This document shows positions 18,987 to 29,922 of a stretch of DNA of 55,319 nucleotides, piece by piece (positions within the stretch are counted from its first letter, which is position 1; each line of letters begins with the position of its first letter). The notes under the pieces are model-generated. The model was not told where the DNA came from, searched no databases, and was given only the letters and a program-made list of their open reading frames with translations. The stretch is from Pseudomonadota bacterium (GTDB lineage: Bacteria; Pseudomonadota; Gammaproteobacteria; Acidiferrobacterales; Acidiferrobacteraceae): contig JAJYPD010000015.1 of assembly GCA_021795715.1 (NCBI GenBank), forward strand, positions 1 to 55,319, in the 5' to 3' direction. The translations under genes were made by a program, and so were the position numbers.

Positions 18987-20926
18987 GTGCGCGGACCGCG
19001 CGGGAAAAACCGCCAGACAGCCTGCCGCAGCGCGGGCAGAAGGTTGGTTTCCCCGCCGTAGCGGACGGCGACGTAGAGGTCGGTGATGCGCAAGACGGCC
19101 GGCGCGAGGTCAGGCCGCGCGCGTCCGACACGCCGCCCGAATGTGGCAGGTCCTTCTCCGGCACGTGCCGGGAGGCCTGCGCGCGCAAGCCGCGCCTGAT
19201 AGCGCTGATAGAGCGCAAGCGCGGGATCCGCGCTGCGCCGGGGCCGCACGCCATACAGACGCACGCCATAGGCGAGCGCCGCCAGTACGCCCAGCACCAC
19301 CAGCGCAAGCGTCGCCCGGCCGGGGTCGTCCCAACCAAGTCGCGCGAGCAGGTCCTCCTGCCGCCGCCCGTCGTAGCTGACGATCCAGTTGTCCCATCCG
19401 GTGATGGCGGCATCGCGCCAGGCCTGCGCAAACCGCAGCGCCTGCGTCCACAGTGCCGCCGGCAAATCGCGCCCCCTTCCCCGCGCGCTGCCGGCGAGCC
19501 CGCGCGAAAAGGCACCTACGCCATAGCGGATGATGCCCGGCGCGACCACCGCCGTGGGATCGAACCGCCGCCACCGCCCGCGGATCCAGCACTCATCCCA
19601 CGCATGCGCGTCCCGCTCGCGCACGATCACATCGCCCCCATCCGGATTGTATTGGCCGCCGGCATAACCGACGATGACGCGCGTCGGCACGCGCGCTGCG
19701 CGCATGAGCGTTGCGAAGGCGGCGGCATAGTCCTCGCAGTAACCCGCCCGCACCGTGAACAAAAAGTGCGCCACCGGATGGGCCCCCATCGGCGGCGGCG
19801 TGAGCGTGTAGACGAAGTGATGTGACACGAAGTAGTGCAGCACGCGCGCCGCGATGCCCTGGGCGCCCCCATCGCCTGCGGCCAGGCGGTGGGCGAGGGC
19901 GATGACGCGCGGCTCAGTCCGTGTCGGCAGCTCCAGGTTCGCCGCCCGCTCTCTTGCCGATAGGGTGGCCAGGCGCCTCGGTGCGGAGACGAGCCGGTAA
20001 CGCACGAGCGCCCGGACCGGCCGCGGCGCCGACAAAGTGGCACCGCCGCCGAGGCGGTCGGGCGGTGGCGCACCGACAGGCCAATCCAGCGCGGGCAATG
20101 CGCGGTGCCCGCTGGGATTAAGTAAAATGGTGTAGCGGATGCGCGGGTGGCCGCGCGTCACCCCGGGCGCGAAGGCCTCTCCCGTGCGCCATTCCCGCCC
20201 ATTGGTGACCGACAAGGCATACACGCGGAAGTAGCGCGCATCCGGGGGCGGCACCGCGCCCCGGAAGAGCACCCGCATCGCCACCTTCCGGGAGGGCACG
20301 AGATCGCTCAGGCTTCCGGGCCGCAGGATCGGACTCACGCCGGTTTGCCCGACGGCTTCTTTTTGCTGGCCGAAGAATCCGCCGGTCACGCGCGGAAAGA
20401 CCACGTAGAGCACGATGGCCACCGGCAGCGCCTGCAGCAGCAGGACCAGCGCCTGCCGCAGGCGTTTGCGCGCGGCCACGCGCGGGCTGACGATGCCGGC
20501 GAGTGCCGCGAACGACAACACCAGAAACCCGGCGCTGAAAACGCCCATGCCGATGCCCGGGTCATAAAGCATGCCGCCCAAAAGGCCGATGTAACTGAGC
20601 AGCGCAAGCACCACCAGGTCCCGGCGGCTGTCCGTTTCCAGAAGCTTCAATCCATAAAGCAGCATGAAAAAGGCGATGCCCGGCCGCTCGCCGATGAAGG
20701 TGTGGAAGCGCACGTAGATCGCGCTCGCCGCCAGCACCGCCACCAGCCACTTGACGGCGCGCGAGGGCAGGGGCAGCCAATCGATCGCGACCGTCCGCCA
20801 ACCGACGAGCGCGCCCACGGTCAAAAGGATCCACCAGGGAATGTGCCCGATCAGCGGCACGACGGAGGCCAGCATCAGCAAAGCCAGCGCCCGGGGCAAC
20901 GTCAGCGCTGCGGCGGTCCTATCCAT
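18983..20926 (-). CDS. TgpA-type transglutaminase-like membrane protein
   Basis: A 647-residue protein of the TgpA family. Residues 10-195 hold several membrane segments. A periplasmic transglutaminase-like domain follows, with the Cys-His-Asp triad in RAGYCEDYAAAFATLMRAA and ERDAHAWDECWI. A further membrane helix lies near LALVVLGVLAALAYGVRLYG, then a DUF4129-like tail. The physiological substrate is unknown. It overlaps the DUF58 gene by eight bases and is last in a moxR-DUF58-tgpA operon, a very common trio. Confidence 0.93.
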   Translation of the reverse strand: MDRTAAALTLPRALALLMLASVVPLIGHIPWWILLTVGALVGWRTVAIDWLPLPSRAVKWLVAVLAASAIYVRFHTFIGERPGIAFFMLLYGLKLLETDSRRDLVVLALLSYIGLLGGMLYDPGIGMGVFSAGFLVLSFAALAGIVSPRVAARKRLRQALVLLLQALPVAIVLYVVFPRVTGGFFGQQKEAVGQTGVSPILRPGSLSDLVPSRKVAMRVLFRGAVPPPDARYFRVYALSVTNGREWRTGEAFAPGVTRGHPRIRYTILLNPSGHRALPALDWPVGAPPPDRLGGGATLSAPRPVRALVRYRLVSAPRRLATLSARERAANLELPTRTEPRVIALAHRLAAGDGGAQGIAARVLHYFVSHHFVYTLTPPPMGAHPVAHFLFTVRAGYCEDYAAAFATLMRAARVPTRVIVGYAGGQYNPDGGDVIVRERDAHAWDECWIRGRWRRFDPTAVVAPGIIRYGVGAFSRGLAGSARGRGRDLPAALWTQALRFAQAWRDAAITGWDNWIVSYDGRRQEDLLARLGWDDPGRATLALVVLGVLAALAYGVRLYGVRPRRSADPALALYQRYQARLARAGLPARAGEGPATFGRRVGRARPDLAPAVLRITDLYVAVRYGGETNLLPALRQAVWRFFPRGPRT

Positions 20927-21824
20927 GTTCCGCGTACAGCGCAAGCGCCCGCAGGCAGTGTTCGTAATGGGCAAGACCTTGCCGCGGCGGCAGCTGATCG
21001 CCGCCCAGCCGCAGGCCGTACCGGTAACCGCCGCGCTCGGCTTCGATCACCTGCCGGCACGCACGCGAAAGCCGCTCCTCCAGTCCGCCGCCGCCGCGCG
21101 GCGTAATCCAGATTTCGAGATCGCTTTGGCCGGCGAAGCGCTTGACGAGCAGGCCGCGCCCGGCCGCCGCCGCTTTCCAGTGGATGTGGTGGGGGTTTTC
21201 GCCGGTGCGGTAGGCGGCCAGATCCGCGAAATCACCGCTCCCGCCCGCGATCCGCGCCTCGGCGTCCGCCGCCGTGCGCGGCAACACGCCGGCCGGCAGG
21301 CCGGCATAAGGGGCAGGCCGGGGATAGGCGATGGCCGGGCGCTTGAGTGACAGCCGCCCGGAAAAGACCCGCAGGAGACCAAACGGATAGAGGCTGCTGA
21401 TGCGCACCACCGGCGGCGCCACCCATCCCCGCCGCGGCGCCATTTTGGGCAGCTCGACCAGGCGGTGCTCGCCCGGGCCCAGATCCAAAGTGACCCGTTC
21501 GCCACCCACAATCTGCACCGTGATGTCCCGGCAGGCGGTCTCGCGCGGCGCGGCGAGCAGGAGCCGAAAGGCCACCGGCCGCCCGGCGAAGTCCGCGCGC
21601 GGCTCCGCTTCCCGGCACGACAGCCCGAGCAGGTTGCGCTGGGCGCCGACCGCCGACACGGCGGCCATCGACACGAGCAGGAAACTCGCCGCATAGGCGA
21701 GCCCGTTTCCGTAGTTGATGGCGCTCAGCAAAAGCACGAACGCGATGGCCGCGAATACGCCCCCCTCGCGGGTCGGCAACAAAAACACCATGCGGCGGGT
21801 GAGCGTGCGCTCGAGCCCCGTCAT
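20919..21824 (-). CDS. DUF58 domain-containing protein
   Basis: A 301-residue protein with two N-terminal membrane segments (about 22-60) and a C-terminal DUF58 domain. The characteristic block is GDFADLAAYRTGENPHHIHW followed by KAAAAGRGLLVKRFAGQSD. DUF58 proteins have a vWA-like fold and are almost always encoded next to MoxR ATPases, as here. Its ATG overlaps the moxR TGA (ATGA). Confidence 0.93.
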   Translation of the reverse strand: MTGLERTLTRRMVFLLPTREGGVFAAIAFVLLLSAINYGNGLAYAASFLLVSMAAVSAVGAQRNLLGLSCREAEPRADFAGRPVAFRLLLAAPRETACRDITVQIVGGERVTLDLGPGEHRLVELPKMAPRRGWVAPPVVRISSLYPFGLLRVFSGRLSLKRPAIAYPRPAPYAGLPAGVLPRTAADAEARIAGGSGDFADLAAYRTGENPHHIHWKAAAAGRGLLVKRFAGQSDLEIWITPRGGGGLEERLSRACRQVIEAERGGYRYGLRLGGDQLPPRQGLAHYEHCLRALALYAEHG

Positions 21825-22741
21825 GGCACGGGGACACGTTCCAGGAGGGCGCGCACCTGCTGGCCGGCATCTCCCACTTCCACGCGGTGGGCGAGCACGG
21901 CGGGGGCCACCGCCTGCAGGTCTTCGGGCACGGCGTGGCCGCGGCCCGCCAGCAGAGCGTGGGCCCGCGTCGCCATCAGCAGACCGAGTCCCGCGCGTGG
22001 CGAAAAGCCGCCGCCGAGCTCGGGGGCGGTACGGCTTGCGGCGAGCAGATCCTGCAGATAGTCGACCAGGGGCGCGGCGACGTGCACGGCGCGCGTTGCC
22101 TCCTGTGCCTGGGCCACATCGGCGGCCGCAAGGATGGCCGGTTGCTTGTCGAGCAACATCTGCCGCGGATCTTCGGTCAGCAGCCGCCGTTCCGCGGCCC
22201 GGTCCGGGAATCCCAGATCCAGGCGCATCAGGAACCGGTCCATTTGCGACTCGGGGAGCGGAAACGTGCCGATCTGATGGCGGGGGTTTTGGGTGGCCAC
22301 CACGAAAAACGGTTTCGGCAAAAGGTGCAGGGTGCCATCCACCGTCACCTGTCCCTCGGCCATCGCCTCGAGGAGGGCGCTCTGGGTCTTGGGTGTCGCG
22401 CGGTTGATCTCATCGGCGAGCAAGAGCTGGGTAAAGATCGGCCCCCGGTGAAAGGCGAACTGCCGGCTGGCGGGATCAAAGATCGAGACCCCGAGGACAT
22501 CGGCCGGAAGCAGGTCCGCGGTGAACTGGATGCGGTGGAATTCGAGTCCGAGGACTGCCCCGAGTCCGTGGGCGAGTGTCGTTTTGCCCATGCCCGGCGC
22601 GTCTTCGAGCAGCAGATGGCCTCCTGCGATCAGACAGCAGAGCGCAAGGCGCACCCGCTCGGGTTTGCCGACGATTATGCCGTCTAGCGCTTCCTGGGCG
22701 CGCGCCAGAGCCGACGCCGCTTGCTGCGGATGAGCGTTCAT
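21821..22741 (-). CDS. MoxR-family AAA+ ATPase
   Basis: A 306-residue MoxR ATPase, thought to act as a chaperone in the maturation of complexes together with vWA/DUF58 partners. Walker A is [16 protein letters not shown], Walker B is [21 protein letters not shown], sensor 1 is [20 protein letters not shown] and the C-terminal lid has [22 protein letters not shown] 22741 lies six bases after a TATACT hexamer with no Shine-Dalgarno, suggesting a leaderless message. Other in-frame ATGs at 22786 and 22807 are possible. Divergent from mnmG. Confidence 0.94.
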   Translation of the reverse strand: MNAHPQQAASALARAQEALDGIIVGKPERVRLALCCLIAGGHLLLEDAPGMGKTTLAHGLGAVLGLEFHRIQFTADLLPADVLGVSIFDPASRQFAFHRGPIFTQLLLADEINRATPKTQSALLEAMAEGQVTVDGTLHLLPKPFFVVATQNPRHQIGTFPLPESQMDRFLMRLDLGFPDRAAERRLLTEDPRQMLLDKQPAILAAADVAQAQEATRAVHVAAPLVDYLQDLLAASRTAPELGGGFSPRAGLGLLMATRAHALLAGRGHAVPEDLQAVAPAVLAHRVEVGDAGQQVRALLERVPVP

Positions 22742-22821
22742 GCTGGGAGTATAGCGAGCCTGGCCGGTCGCGGGTAAGGTGGCCATACGGTCCCCGTTGG
22801 CGGTCATGTTATGATTTCGGC

Positions 22822-24678
22822 ATGCAGTATGCGGAACACTATGACGTGATCGTCGCGGGTGGCGGCCACGCCGGCACCGAGGCCGCGCTGGCCTGCGCCC
22901 GCATGGGCCGCAAGACCTTGTTGTTGACGCATAACATCGAGACCCTCGGGCAGATGTCCTGCAACCCCGCCATCGGCGGTATCGGCAAGGGCCACCTCGT
23001 CCGCGAAATCGACGCCCTCGGCGGCGCCATGGCCTGGGCTGCCGATCGTGCCGCCATTCAGGCGCGCACCCTGAACGCCCGCAAGGGACCGGCCGTGCGG
23101 GCGACCCGCATCCAGGCCGACCGGGTCTTGTACAAGGCCGCCATCCGCCAGGTGCTCGAGCAAACGCCGGGCCTGCACATCTTCCAGCAGGCGGCCGAGG
23201 ATCTGCTGACCAGCGGCGACGGGGTGCGCGGCGTGGTGACGCACATGGGGCTTGTGATCCACGCGCCAGCGGTGATCCTGACGGCCGGCACCTTCCTCGG
23301 CGGACTCATCCACATCGGCGACCGCCGGCAGGTGGCCGGCCGCGCGGGCGAGCCGGCGAGCATCGGCCTGGCCGAGCGTCTGCGCGAACAGCCTTTCACC
23401 GTCGGCCGCCTGAAGACCGGCACACCACCGCGTCTGGATGGCCGCACCATCGATTGGGCGCGCCTCGAGGCGCAAGGGAGCGACGACCCGGCGCCCTGGT
23501 TTTCGTTTGACCGCCCGCAGCGCCCGGGCGAACGCCCCTGCCACATCACCCATACGACAGCCATCACCCACGACATCGTCCGCGGCGCGCTGGGCCGCTC
23601 ACCGCTTTACACCGGCGCCATCACCGGGGTGGGTCCGCGCTACTGCCCGTCGATCGAAGACAAGGTGGTGCGCTTCGCCGACAAGACAAGCCATCAGATC
23701 TTTCTGGAACCGGAAGGACTGTCCACGCACGAAATCTACCCAAACGGCGTCTCCACGAGCCTGCCGTTCGATGTCCAATGGGCGCTGATCCGCTCCATAC
23801 CCGGCCTCGAAAACGCCGTGCTCATGCGCCCGGGCTACGCCATCGAGTACGACTACTTCGATCCCCGCGACCTGAAGCCGACCTTGGAGACGCGGGCCAT
23901 CGCGGGTCTCTTTTTCGCCGGCCAGATCAACGGCACCACCGGTTACGAGGAGGCCGCCGCGCAGGGGCTGCTGGCCGGCATCAACGCGGCTTTGCGTGGC
24001 ACGGGGGACGTTTTCTGTCCGACCCGCGCGCAGGCGTACCTGGGTGTTCTGGTCGATGATCTCATCACCCAGGGGGTGACCGAACCCTACCGGATGTTCA
24101 CCTCGAGGGCCGAACACCGGCTGCTGCTGCGCGAGGACAATGCCTATGAGCGGCTGACGCAGACCGCCCACGCACTGGGTCTTGTGGACGATGCGCGCCT
24201 GCGGGCGGTCGCGGCGCGCGCAGAGGCGGTCGAGCGCGAAAAGTCCCGTCTGCGGGCGGTCATCATCCGCCCCGGCCATCCGGGTGCAGGCGCGCTGCTT
24301 GGGCGGGATCTCGCCCACGAACAATCGGCGCTGGATCTCCTGAAGCGGCCCGAGGTCGGTTACAAAGCGCTGGTCGCGCTCGACGGGGCCGGTCCGGGGC
24401 TTGCCTGCGCGGATACGGCGCAGGCGCTGGAGATCGCGGTCAAGTACGAGGGCTACGTCAATCGCCAGAATGATGAAATTGCCCGCCAGTCGCGCCATGA
24501 AGACCTCGTTTTACCCGAAGATCTGGACTACGATCGGGTGTATGGATTGTCCGCCGAGGCGCGCCAGAAGCTCAGTCGCCACCGGCCCACGACCCTGGGG
24601 CAGGCCGCGCGCATCGCCGGCGTCACCCGGGCGTCGCTGTCGATCCTGCTTGTCCACTTAAAGCGCGAGAGGGCGTGA
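22822..24678 (+). CDS. mnmG: tRNA uridine 5-carboxymethylaminomethyl enzyme MnmG
   Basis: A 618-residue FAD-dependent partner of MnmE (GidA). The dinucleotide-binding motif is [21 protein letters not shown] at the N-terminus. Further blocks are [34 protein letters not shown] and [13 protein letters not shown]. Length is close to E. coli (629). The ATG sits six bases after TATGAT with no Shine-Dalgarno. The stop overlaps the rsmG start. Confidence 0.98.
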   Translation: MQYAEHYDVIVAGGGHAGTEAALACARMGRKTLLLTHNIETLGQMSCNPAIGGIGKGHLVREIDALGGAMAWAADRAAIQARTLNARKGPAVRATRIQADRVLYKAAIRQVLEQTPGLHIFQQAAEDLLTSGDGVRGVVTHMGLVIHAPAVILTAGTFLGGLIHIGDRRQVAGRAGEPASIGLAERLREQPFTVGRLKTGTPPRLDGRTIDWARLEAQGSDDPAPWFSFDRPQRPGERPCHITHTTAITHDIVRGALGRSPLYTGAITGVGPRYCPSIEDKVVRFADKTSHQIFLEPEGLSTHEIYPNGVSTSLPFDVQWALIRSIPGLENAVLMRPGYAIEYDYFDPRDLKPTLETRAIAGLFFAGQINGTTGYEEAAAQGLLAGINAALRGTGDVFCPTRAQAYLGVLVDDLITQGVTEPYRMFTSRAEHRLLLREDNAYERLTQTAHALGLVDDARLRAVAARAEAVEREKSRLRAVIIRPGHPGAGALLGRDLAHEQSALDLLKRPEVGYKALVALDGAGPGLACADTAQALEIAVKYEGYVNRQNDEIARQSRHEDLVLPEDLDYDRVYGLSAEARQKLSRHRPTTLGQAARIAGVTRASLSILLVHLKRERA

Positions 24679-25337
24679 GCATGAGGGAGCCAACCAGGGT
24701 TGCCGCCGGTCCGGGCGCGGCCGAGCGGCTCAAAGCCGGTATCGGCGCCCTGGGCCTTGCGCTGCCCGATGGGGCGGAGGAAAGCCTGCTGGCCTATCTG
24801 GAGCTGCTCGGCCGGTGGAACCGCGTGTTCAATCTGACCGCCGTGCGCGAAACGGAAGACATGGTGACCCGCCACCTGCTCGACAGTCTCGCGGTGTTGC
24901 CGCACCTGCCGGCGGGCACGCTCATCGACGTCGGCAGCGGCGCCGGGCTGCCGGGCATCCCGATTGCCATCGCCGACCCATCGCGGCCGGTGACCTTGCT
25001 GGACCGCTCGCACAAACGTATCGGTTTTCTGACCGAGGCGGTCGCGCGGCTCGGACTAAAGCACGTCGCGCTCGTGTGTGCGCGTGCGGAGGAACACCGG
25101 CCGCCCCGACCCTACGACATCGTCATCACGCGTGCCTTCGCGAGTCTCGCCGACGCGGCCGCTTCCACCCGGCATCTGCTCGCGGTCAACGGCGTGGCGC
25201 TTGCCATGAAAGGCGCCTTGCCTACCGAGGAAATGGCGCAGCTCCCAGGCGACGCCGCCATCCGTGCGGTTTATCCGCTGACCGTGCCCGGCCTGAACGC
25301 GCGCCGGCATCTCGTGGTCATGGCGCGCAACGCATGA
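24675..25337 (+). CDS. rsmG: 16S rRNA (guanine527-N7)-methyltransferase
   Basis: A 220-residue RsmG (GidB), which methylates G527 of 16S rRNA. The diagnostic region is [13 protein letters not shown], then [14 protein letters not shown], with the SAM motif [20 protein letters not shown] 24675 overlaps the mnmG stop (GTGA); an ATG two codons later is the alternative. The gene order mnmG-rsmG-parA-parB is strongly conserved near origins. Confidence 0.97.
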   Translation: MSMREPTRVAAGPGAAERLKAGIGALGLALPDGAEESLLAYLELLGRWNRVFNLTAVRETEDMVTRHLLDSLAVLPHLPAGTLIDVGSGAGLPGIPIAIADPSRPVTLLDRSHKRIGFLTEAVARLGLKHVALVCARAEEHRPPRPYDIVITRAFASLADAAASTRHLLAVNGVALAMKGALPTEEMAQLPGDAAIRAVYPLTVPGLNARRHLVVMARNA

Positions 25338-26089
25338 GCCGGGTGATCGCCGTCGCCAACCAGAAAGGCGGGGTCGGCAAGACGACAACGAGCATCAATC
25401 TGGCCGCGTCCCTCGGGCGCAGCGGCAAGCGTATCTTGCTGATCGACCTGGACCCGCAGGGGAATGCCAGCATGGGCAGCGGCGTGGCCGGCCACGAAGG
25501 CCTCTCGATTTACGAGGTGTTGATGAACGAAGCCGCCGTCGCCGACGCCGCCGTATCGTTGCCCTACGGCTACGACCTCCTGCCCGGGCACAGCGATCTG
25601 GCGGGCGCCGAGCTCGAGCTGATCTCGGTCGCGCGTCGCGAACGCCGTCTGGCGGACGCACTGGGGGCGGTTGCGGGCCGCTATGATTTTGTCTTCATCG
25701 ACTGTCCGCCGGCGCTGAACCTCCTGACCGTCAATGCGCTGGTGGCGGCCGACGCGGTGATGATTCCCATGCAGTGTGAATATTACGCACTGGAGGGGCT
25801 CACCGCGTTGCTGGCGACCGTGCGCCGCGTGCGGGAGGGACTGAATCCCGCCTTGACCATCGACGGTCTTCTGCGCACCATGTTCGATCCGCGCAACGGT
25901 CTGGCGCTTGAGGTGTCCGACCAGCTGAGCCGGCATTTCGGCAACAAGCTCTTCCAGACCATCATCCCGCGCAACGTGCGCCTTGCCGAAGCACCGAGCT
26001 ACGGGAAACCCGTCATCGACTATGACCGTGCCTCGAAAGGGTCCCAGGCCTACATGGCCCTGGCCGAAGAGGTGTTGGCGCGTGCCTGA
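25334..26089 (+). CDS. parA: Chromosome partitioning ATPase ParA
   Basis: A 251-residue Walker-type ATPase (Soj). The deviant Walker A is QKGGVGKTTT (about residues 10-19), Walker A' is LLIDLDPQGNAS and Walker B is FVFIDCPPALN. It lacks an N-terminal HTH, as expected for chromosomal ParA. It works with ParB bound at parS to segregate the origin region. ATG 25334 overlaps the rsmG TGA. Confidence 0.98.
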   Translation: MSRVIAVANQKGGVGKTTTSINLAASLGRSGKRILLIDLDPQGNASMGSGVAGHEGLSIYEVLMNEAAVADAAVSLPYGYDLLPGHSDLAGAELELISVARRERRLADALGAVAGRYDFVFIDCPPALNLLTVNALVAADAVMIPMQCEYYALEGLTALLATVRRVREGLNPALTIDGLLRTMFDPRNGLALEVSDQLSRHFGNKLFQTIIPRNVRLAEAPSYGKPVIDYDRASKGSQAYMALAEEVLARA

Positions 26090-26106
26090 TGGCCGGAGAA
26101 GCCTCT

Positions 26107-26976
26107 ATGAAGGATAAAAAGCCCCGGCTCGGCCGCGGCCTCGACGCCCTGCTGGGCGGCACGCCGCCTCTTGGCGACCACAAGCCGGCGCCAGAGAGCC
26201 TGCGTACGCTGCCCATCGAACAGTTGCGCCGCGGCCAGTACCAGCCGCGCACCCACATGGACACGGACGCCCTGAACGAACTGGCCGAATCGATTCGCGC
26301 GCAGGGAATCGTCCAGCCCATCCTGGTGCGTCCGGCCGGCCACGAATTCGAGATCATCGCCGGGGAGCGCCGCTGGCGCGCCGCCCAATTGGCCGGTCTT
26401 GCCGCCGTACCCGTCATCGTCCGCGAGATCCCCGACCAGGCGGCGATGGCGGTCGCCCTGATCGAGAACATCCAGCGCGAAGGTCTGAGCGCCATCGAAG
26501 AAGCGCAGGGTCTGCGCCGCCTGCAGGATGAGTTTGGCCTGACCCACCAGGAGATCGCCACCCACATCGGCCGTTCGCGCACCGCCGTCACCAATCTGCT
26601 GCGCCTGCTCGCGCTCGCGCCGGAGGTGCGCGCGCTGCTCGAGGAGGGCCGTCTCGAAATGGGACACGGCCGTGCGCTGCTGGCCCTCGGTGCTGCAGAA
26701 CAGCTCGCGCTGGCGCGGGAGGTGGTGGCCAAAGGCTTGTCGGTGCGCGAGACCGAGCGGCGTGTGCAGGCCCATGGCCGCGCGCGTCCGGCACCGGCCC
26801 CCGTGGATCCCGACGTGGCGGCGCTCGAACGGCGCCTGGGCGACGAACTCGGAGCCCGGGTGCGCATCCATGCGAAAAAATCCGGCACCGGCCGCATTAC
26901 CATCGACTACCATAGTGTGGATGAGCTCGAGGGACTCCTCGGCCGATTTTCGAAGGACCACAAGGAGGGGTTATGA
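26107..26976 (+). CDS. parB: Chromosome partitioning protein ParB
   Basis: A 289-residue ParB/Spo0J. The N-terminus is RLGRGLDALLGG, the CTPase motif region is GERRWRAAQLAG, the arginine-rich patch is IENIQREGLSAIEEA, and the HTH is EIATHIGRSRTAVTNLLRLL. It binds parS, and two such sites are in recF. I prefer ATG 26107, which has GGAGA at a good spacing. An ATG at 26089 overlapping the parA stop would add six residues. Confidence 0.97.
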   Translation: MKDKKPRLGRGLDALLGGTPPLGDHKPAPESLRTLPIEQLRRGQYQPRTHMDTDALNELAESIRAQGIVQPILVRPAGHEFEIIAGERRWRAAQLAGLAAVPVIVREIPDQAAMAVALIENIQREGLSAIEEAQGLRRLQDEFGLTHQEIATHIGRSRTAVTNLLRLLALAPEVRALLEEGRLEMGHGRALLALGAAEQLALAREVVAKGLSVRETERRVQAHGRARPAPAPVDPDVAALERRLGDELGARVRIHAKKSGTGRITIDYHSVDELEGLLGRFSKDHKEGL

Positions 26977-27335
26977 TCCGCTCGATCCGATGGCTGGCGG
27001 GGATCGCGTGCGTGGTGCTGTCCACGGCCGCGGCGGCCAACCTGCAAACTCTGCGGGCGCAGGCGCGCGCAGGCGTGCCCAAGGCCCAGTTTGAGCTCGG
27101 GGAACTGTACCAGTTTGGGGTCGGCCGTCCCGACCATCTCCAGAAGGCCCTCAAATGGTACAGGCGGGCCGAGGCGCACGTACCCCGTGCGGCCCTTTTG
27201 GCGCGCCGCGTGGCCGCGCAGCTGGCAGCGGACACACACGCCCGGGTGGCGCAGCCGCTGCACCGGGCACCGGCGGCGCGGGTGGTCCAGAAGCCGGCAC
27301 GCAAGCCAAAGTCGAGCACACCCCCGGTGCGTTGA
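26973..27335 (+). CDS. Small secreted Sel1-repeat protein
   Basis: A 120-residue protein. Residues 1-22 form a signal peptide (MIRSIRWLAGIACVVLSTAA, cleavage near AAA-AN). Residues 25-65 resemble one Sel1/TPR-like repeat (AGVPKAQFELGELYQFGVG then HLQKALKWYRRAE). The tail is basic and Pro/Ala-rich. It probably acts in the periplasm, with unknown partners. Its ATG overlaps the parB stop by four bases, so it is the last gene of the mnmG-parB run. The atp promoter -35 overlaps its stop codon. Confidence 0.75.
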   Translation: MIRSIRWLAGIACVVLSTAAAANLQTLRAQARAGVPKAQFELGELYQFGVGRPDHLQKALKWYRRAEAHVPRAALLARRVAAQLAADTHARVAQPLHRAPAARVVQKPARKPKSSTPPVR

Positions 27336-27360
27336 CCCGACATTAGGGACCGCTTATACT
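27332..27360 (+). promoter_or_regulatory. atp operon promoter
   Basis: TTGACC (27332-27337), a 17-bp spacer and TATACT (27355-27360), 40 bp before atpI. It is close to the sigma-70 consensus and is the only promoter-like element in the gap before the nine atp genes. Confidence 0.75.
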
Positions 27361-27400
27361 GCGCGGCCTTCGCGCCCTTTTATAGGCATTCTAAAAGATC

Positions 27401-28548
<1,148 letters not shown>

Positions 28549-28584
28549 TCCTGGGATTTTCTGGCCATTTTTAAGGAGTTAGTC

Positions 28585-28890
28585 ATGACAGATCCGCAAC
28601 TTGCCTCGGTCATCGGCTCGTTGTATTCGTACACGGCCATCGCAGTGGGCATCATAATCGCCGGCGCCGCCCTGGGCTCGGCGCTGGGCTGGGGCCTCAT
28701 CTGCTCCAAATATATGGAGGGCATCGCCCGGCAGCCCGAAATGCTGCCGACTTTGCGGGTGCAGATGTTCATCACCGCAGGCCTCATGGAGTCGTTTCCG
28801 TTCATCGCGCTCGCGTTTGCCATGTATTTCACTTTCGTCGATCCGTTTGCGGCGAACGCGCTTGCTGCGATCCAGCACCTGGTCCACTGA
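28585..28890 (+). CDS. atpE: ATP synthase F0 subunit c
   Basis: A 101-residue, two-helix c-ring subunit. The polar loop is ARQPE and the ion-binding carboxylate is Glu in GLMESFPFIALAF, where E. coli has Asp61. The first helix is AGAALGSALGWGLI and lacks the Gln that completes sodium-binding sites, so proton coupling is likely. It has a good AAGGAG Shine-Dalgarno, which fits the high expression needed for the ring. It is somewhat longer than E. coli (79), from extra residues at both ends. Confidence 0.97.
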   Translation: MTDPQLASVIGSLYSYTAIAVGIIIAGAALGSALGWGLICSKYMEGIARQPEMLPTLRVQMFITAGLMESFPFIALAFAMYFTFVDPFAANALAAIQHLVH

Positions 28891-28906
28891 CGCCGGTCTT
28901 TAAGCC

Positions 28907-29377
28907 ATGACCATTTCCGTGACCCTCATTGTGCAGATGGTCGGCTTCGCGCTGCTCATCTTCTTCGTCAACCGCGTGCTGTGGGGTCCTTTGACGGCCA
29001 TGATGGCCCGTCGCCAAAAGCGCATCGCCGATGGTCTGGCGGCGGCCGAGGAGGGGCGGCGCGCGCTGGACCGGGCGCATGAGCAGGAGGAGGAAATCCT
29101 GAAGCTCGCCCGTGAGCGCGCCGCCGAAATCCTCGATCACGCCGAGCGTCGCGCGCGCGGCCTGGTCGATGAGGCGCGCGAACGCGCCCAGCAGGAAGGC
29201 GAGCAGATGATCGCGCTTTTGCGGGCCGAGGCCGCGACCGAGAGGACCCGCATGCGCGAGGCGCTGCGTCATGATGTGGCGCGTCTGGCGCTCTTGGGCG
29301 CCGAGCGCGTCGTGCAGCGCGAAGTCGACGCGCGCCTCCACGAAGACCTGCTTCAGCAAGTCATGGAGCAGCTCTAG
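28907..29377 (+). CDS. atpF: ATP synthase F0 subunit b
   Basis: A 156-residue subunit b, the peripheral stalk. One N-terminal membrane helix (LIVQMVGFALLIFFVNRVLW) is followed by a long charged coiled coil from about residue 30 to the end. Length equals E. coli (156). atpH begins two bases after its stop. Confidence 0.97.
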   Translation: MTISVTLIVQMVGFALLIFFVNRVLWGPLTAMMARRQKRIADGLAAAEEGRRALDRAHEQEEEILKLARERAAEILDHAERRARGLVDEARERAQQEGEQMIALLRAEAATERTRMREALRHDVARLALLGAERVVQREVDARLHEDLLQQVMEQL

Positions 29378-29379
29378 AG

Positions 29380-29910
29380 ATGGGCGAGCGTGAAGCCGTC
29401 GCGCGCCCCTACGCGCGTGCGCTCGTGGCCGCTGCCGCCGCCGATCTTGCCGGCGCCGAGGCGTGGCTGCAGGCGGCCGCCACCGCGGTGGCGGACCCGG
29501 CCGTCGCCGCACTGATCAGCAACCCCGGGCTCGGCGACCAGGCGCTGGCTGCGGCGTTTGCGTGCGAGCGCACCAACGGCTGCGATGCCGCCGCCCGCCT
29601 CGTCGGCGTCCTGATCGAAAACGGCCGCCTCGATTATCTGCCGGAAGTGGCGCGGGTCTTCGCCGAACTGAAAGACGAACACGAAGGCCGCGTGCGCGCC
29701 GAGGTGATCAGCGCGCATCCGCTCGATGCGCGGCACAGCGAAGCCCTGCGCGCCGCTTTGGCCAAGCGCTTTGGCAAGACCGTGGCGCTGCGTGTCGTCG
29801 TCGATCCCGGTCTCATGGCCGGCGCCATCGTGCAGATCGGTGATATGGTTTTGGATGGCTCGGTTCGCGGCCGCCTGCGGGCGCTCGGCCGTGCCATGGG
29901 ACCTTTTTAG
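29380..29910 (+). CDS. atpH: ATP synthase F1 subunit delta
   Basis: A 176-residue delta subunit that joins the stalk to the alpha3beta3 head. It starts with the typical VARPYARALVAAA and ends with the conserved GAIVQIGDMVLDGSVRGRL. Length matches E. coli (177). Placed between atpF and atpA as expected. Confidence 0.97.
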   Translation: MGEREAVARPYARALVAAAAADLAGAEAWLQAAATAVADPAVAALISNPGLGDQALAAAFACERTNGCDAAARLVGVLIENGRLDYLPEVARVFAELKDEHEGRVRAEVISAHPLDARHSEALRAALAKRFGKTVALRVVVDPGLMAGAIVQIGDMVLDGSVRGRLRALGRAMGPF

Positions 29911-29922
29911 AGGATATGTCTT

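Noticed and set aside
17870-19825. A 651-codon plus-strand open frame spanning nhaA and the transglutaminase gene
   Set aside because: It overlaps nhaA in another frame and runs antisense to tgpA. Its composition is Arg/Pro/His-rich, as expected for a shadow frame in GC-rich DNA.
28585-28890. Sodium-coupled ATP synthase
   Set aside because: Glu-Ser is present at the carboxylate, but the Gln in helix one needed for the sodium site is missing.
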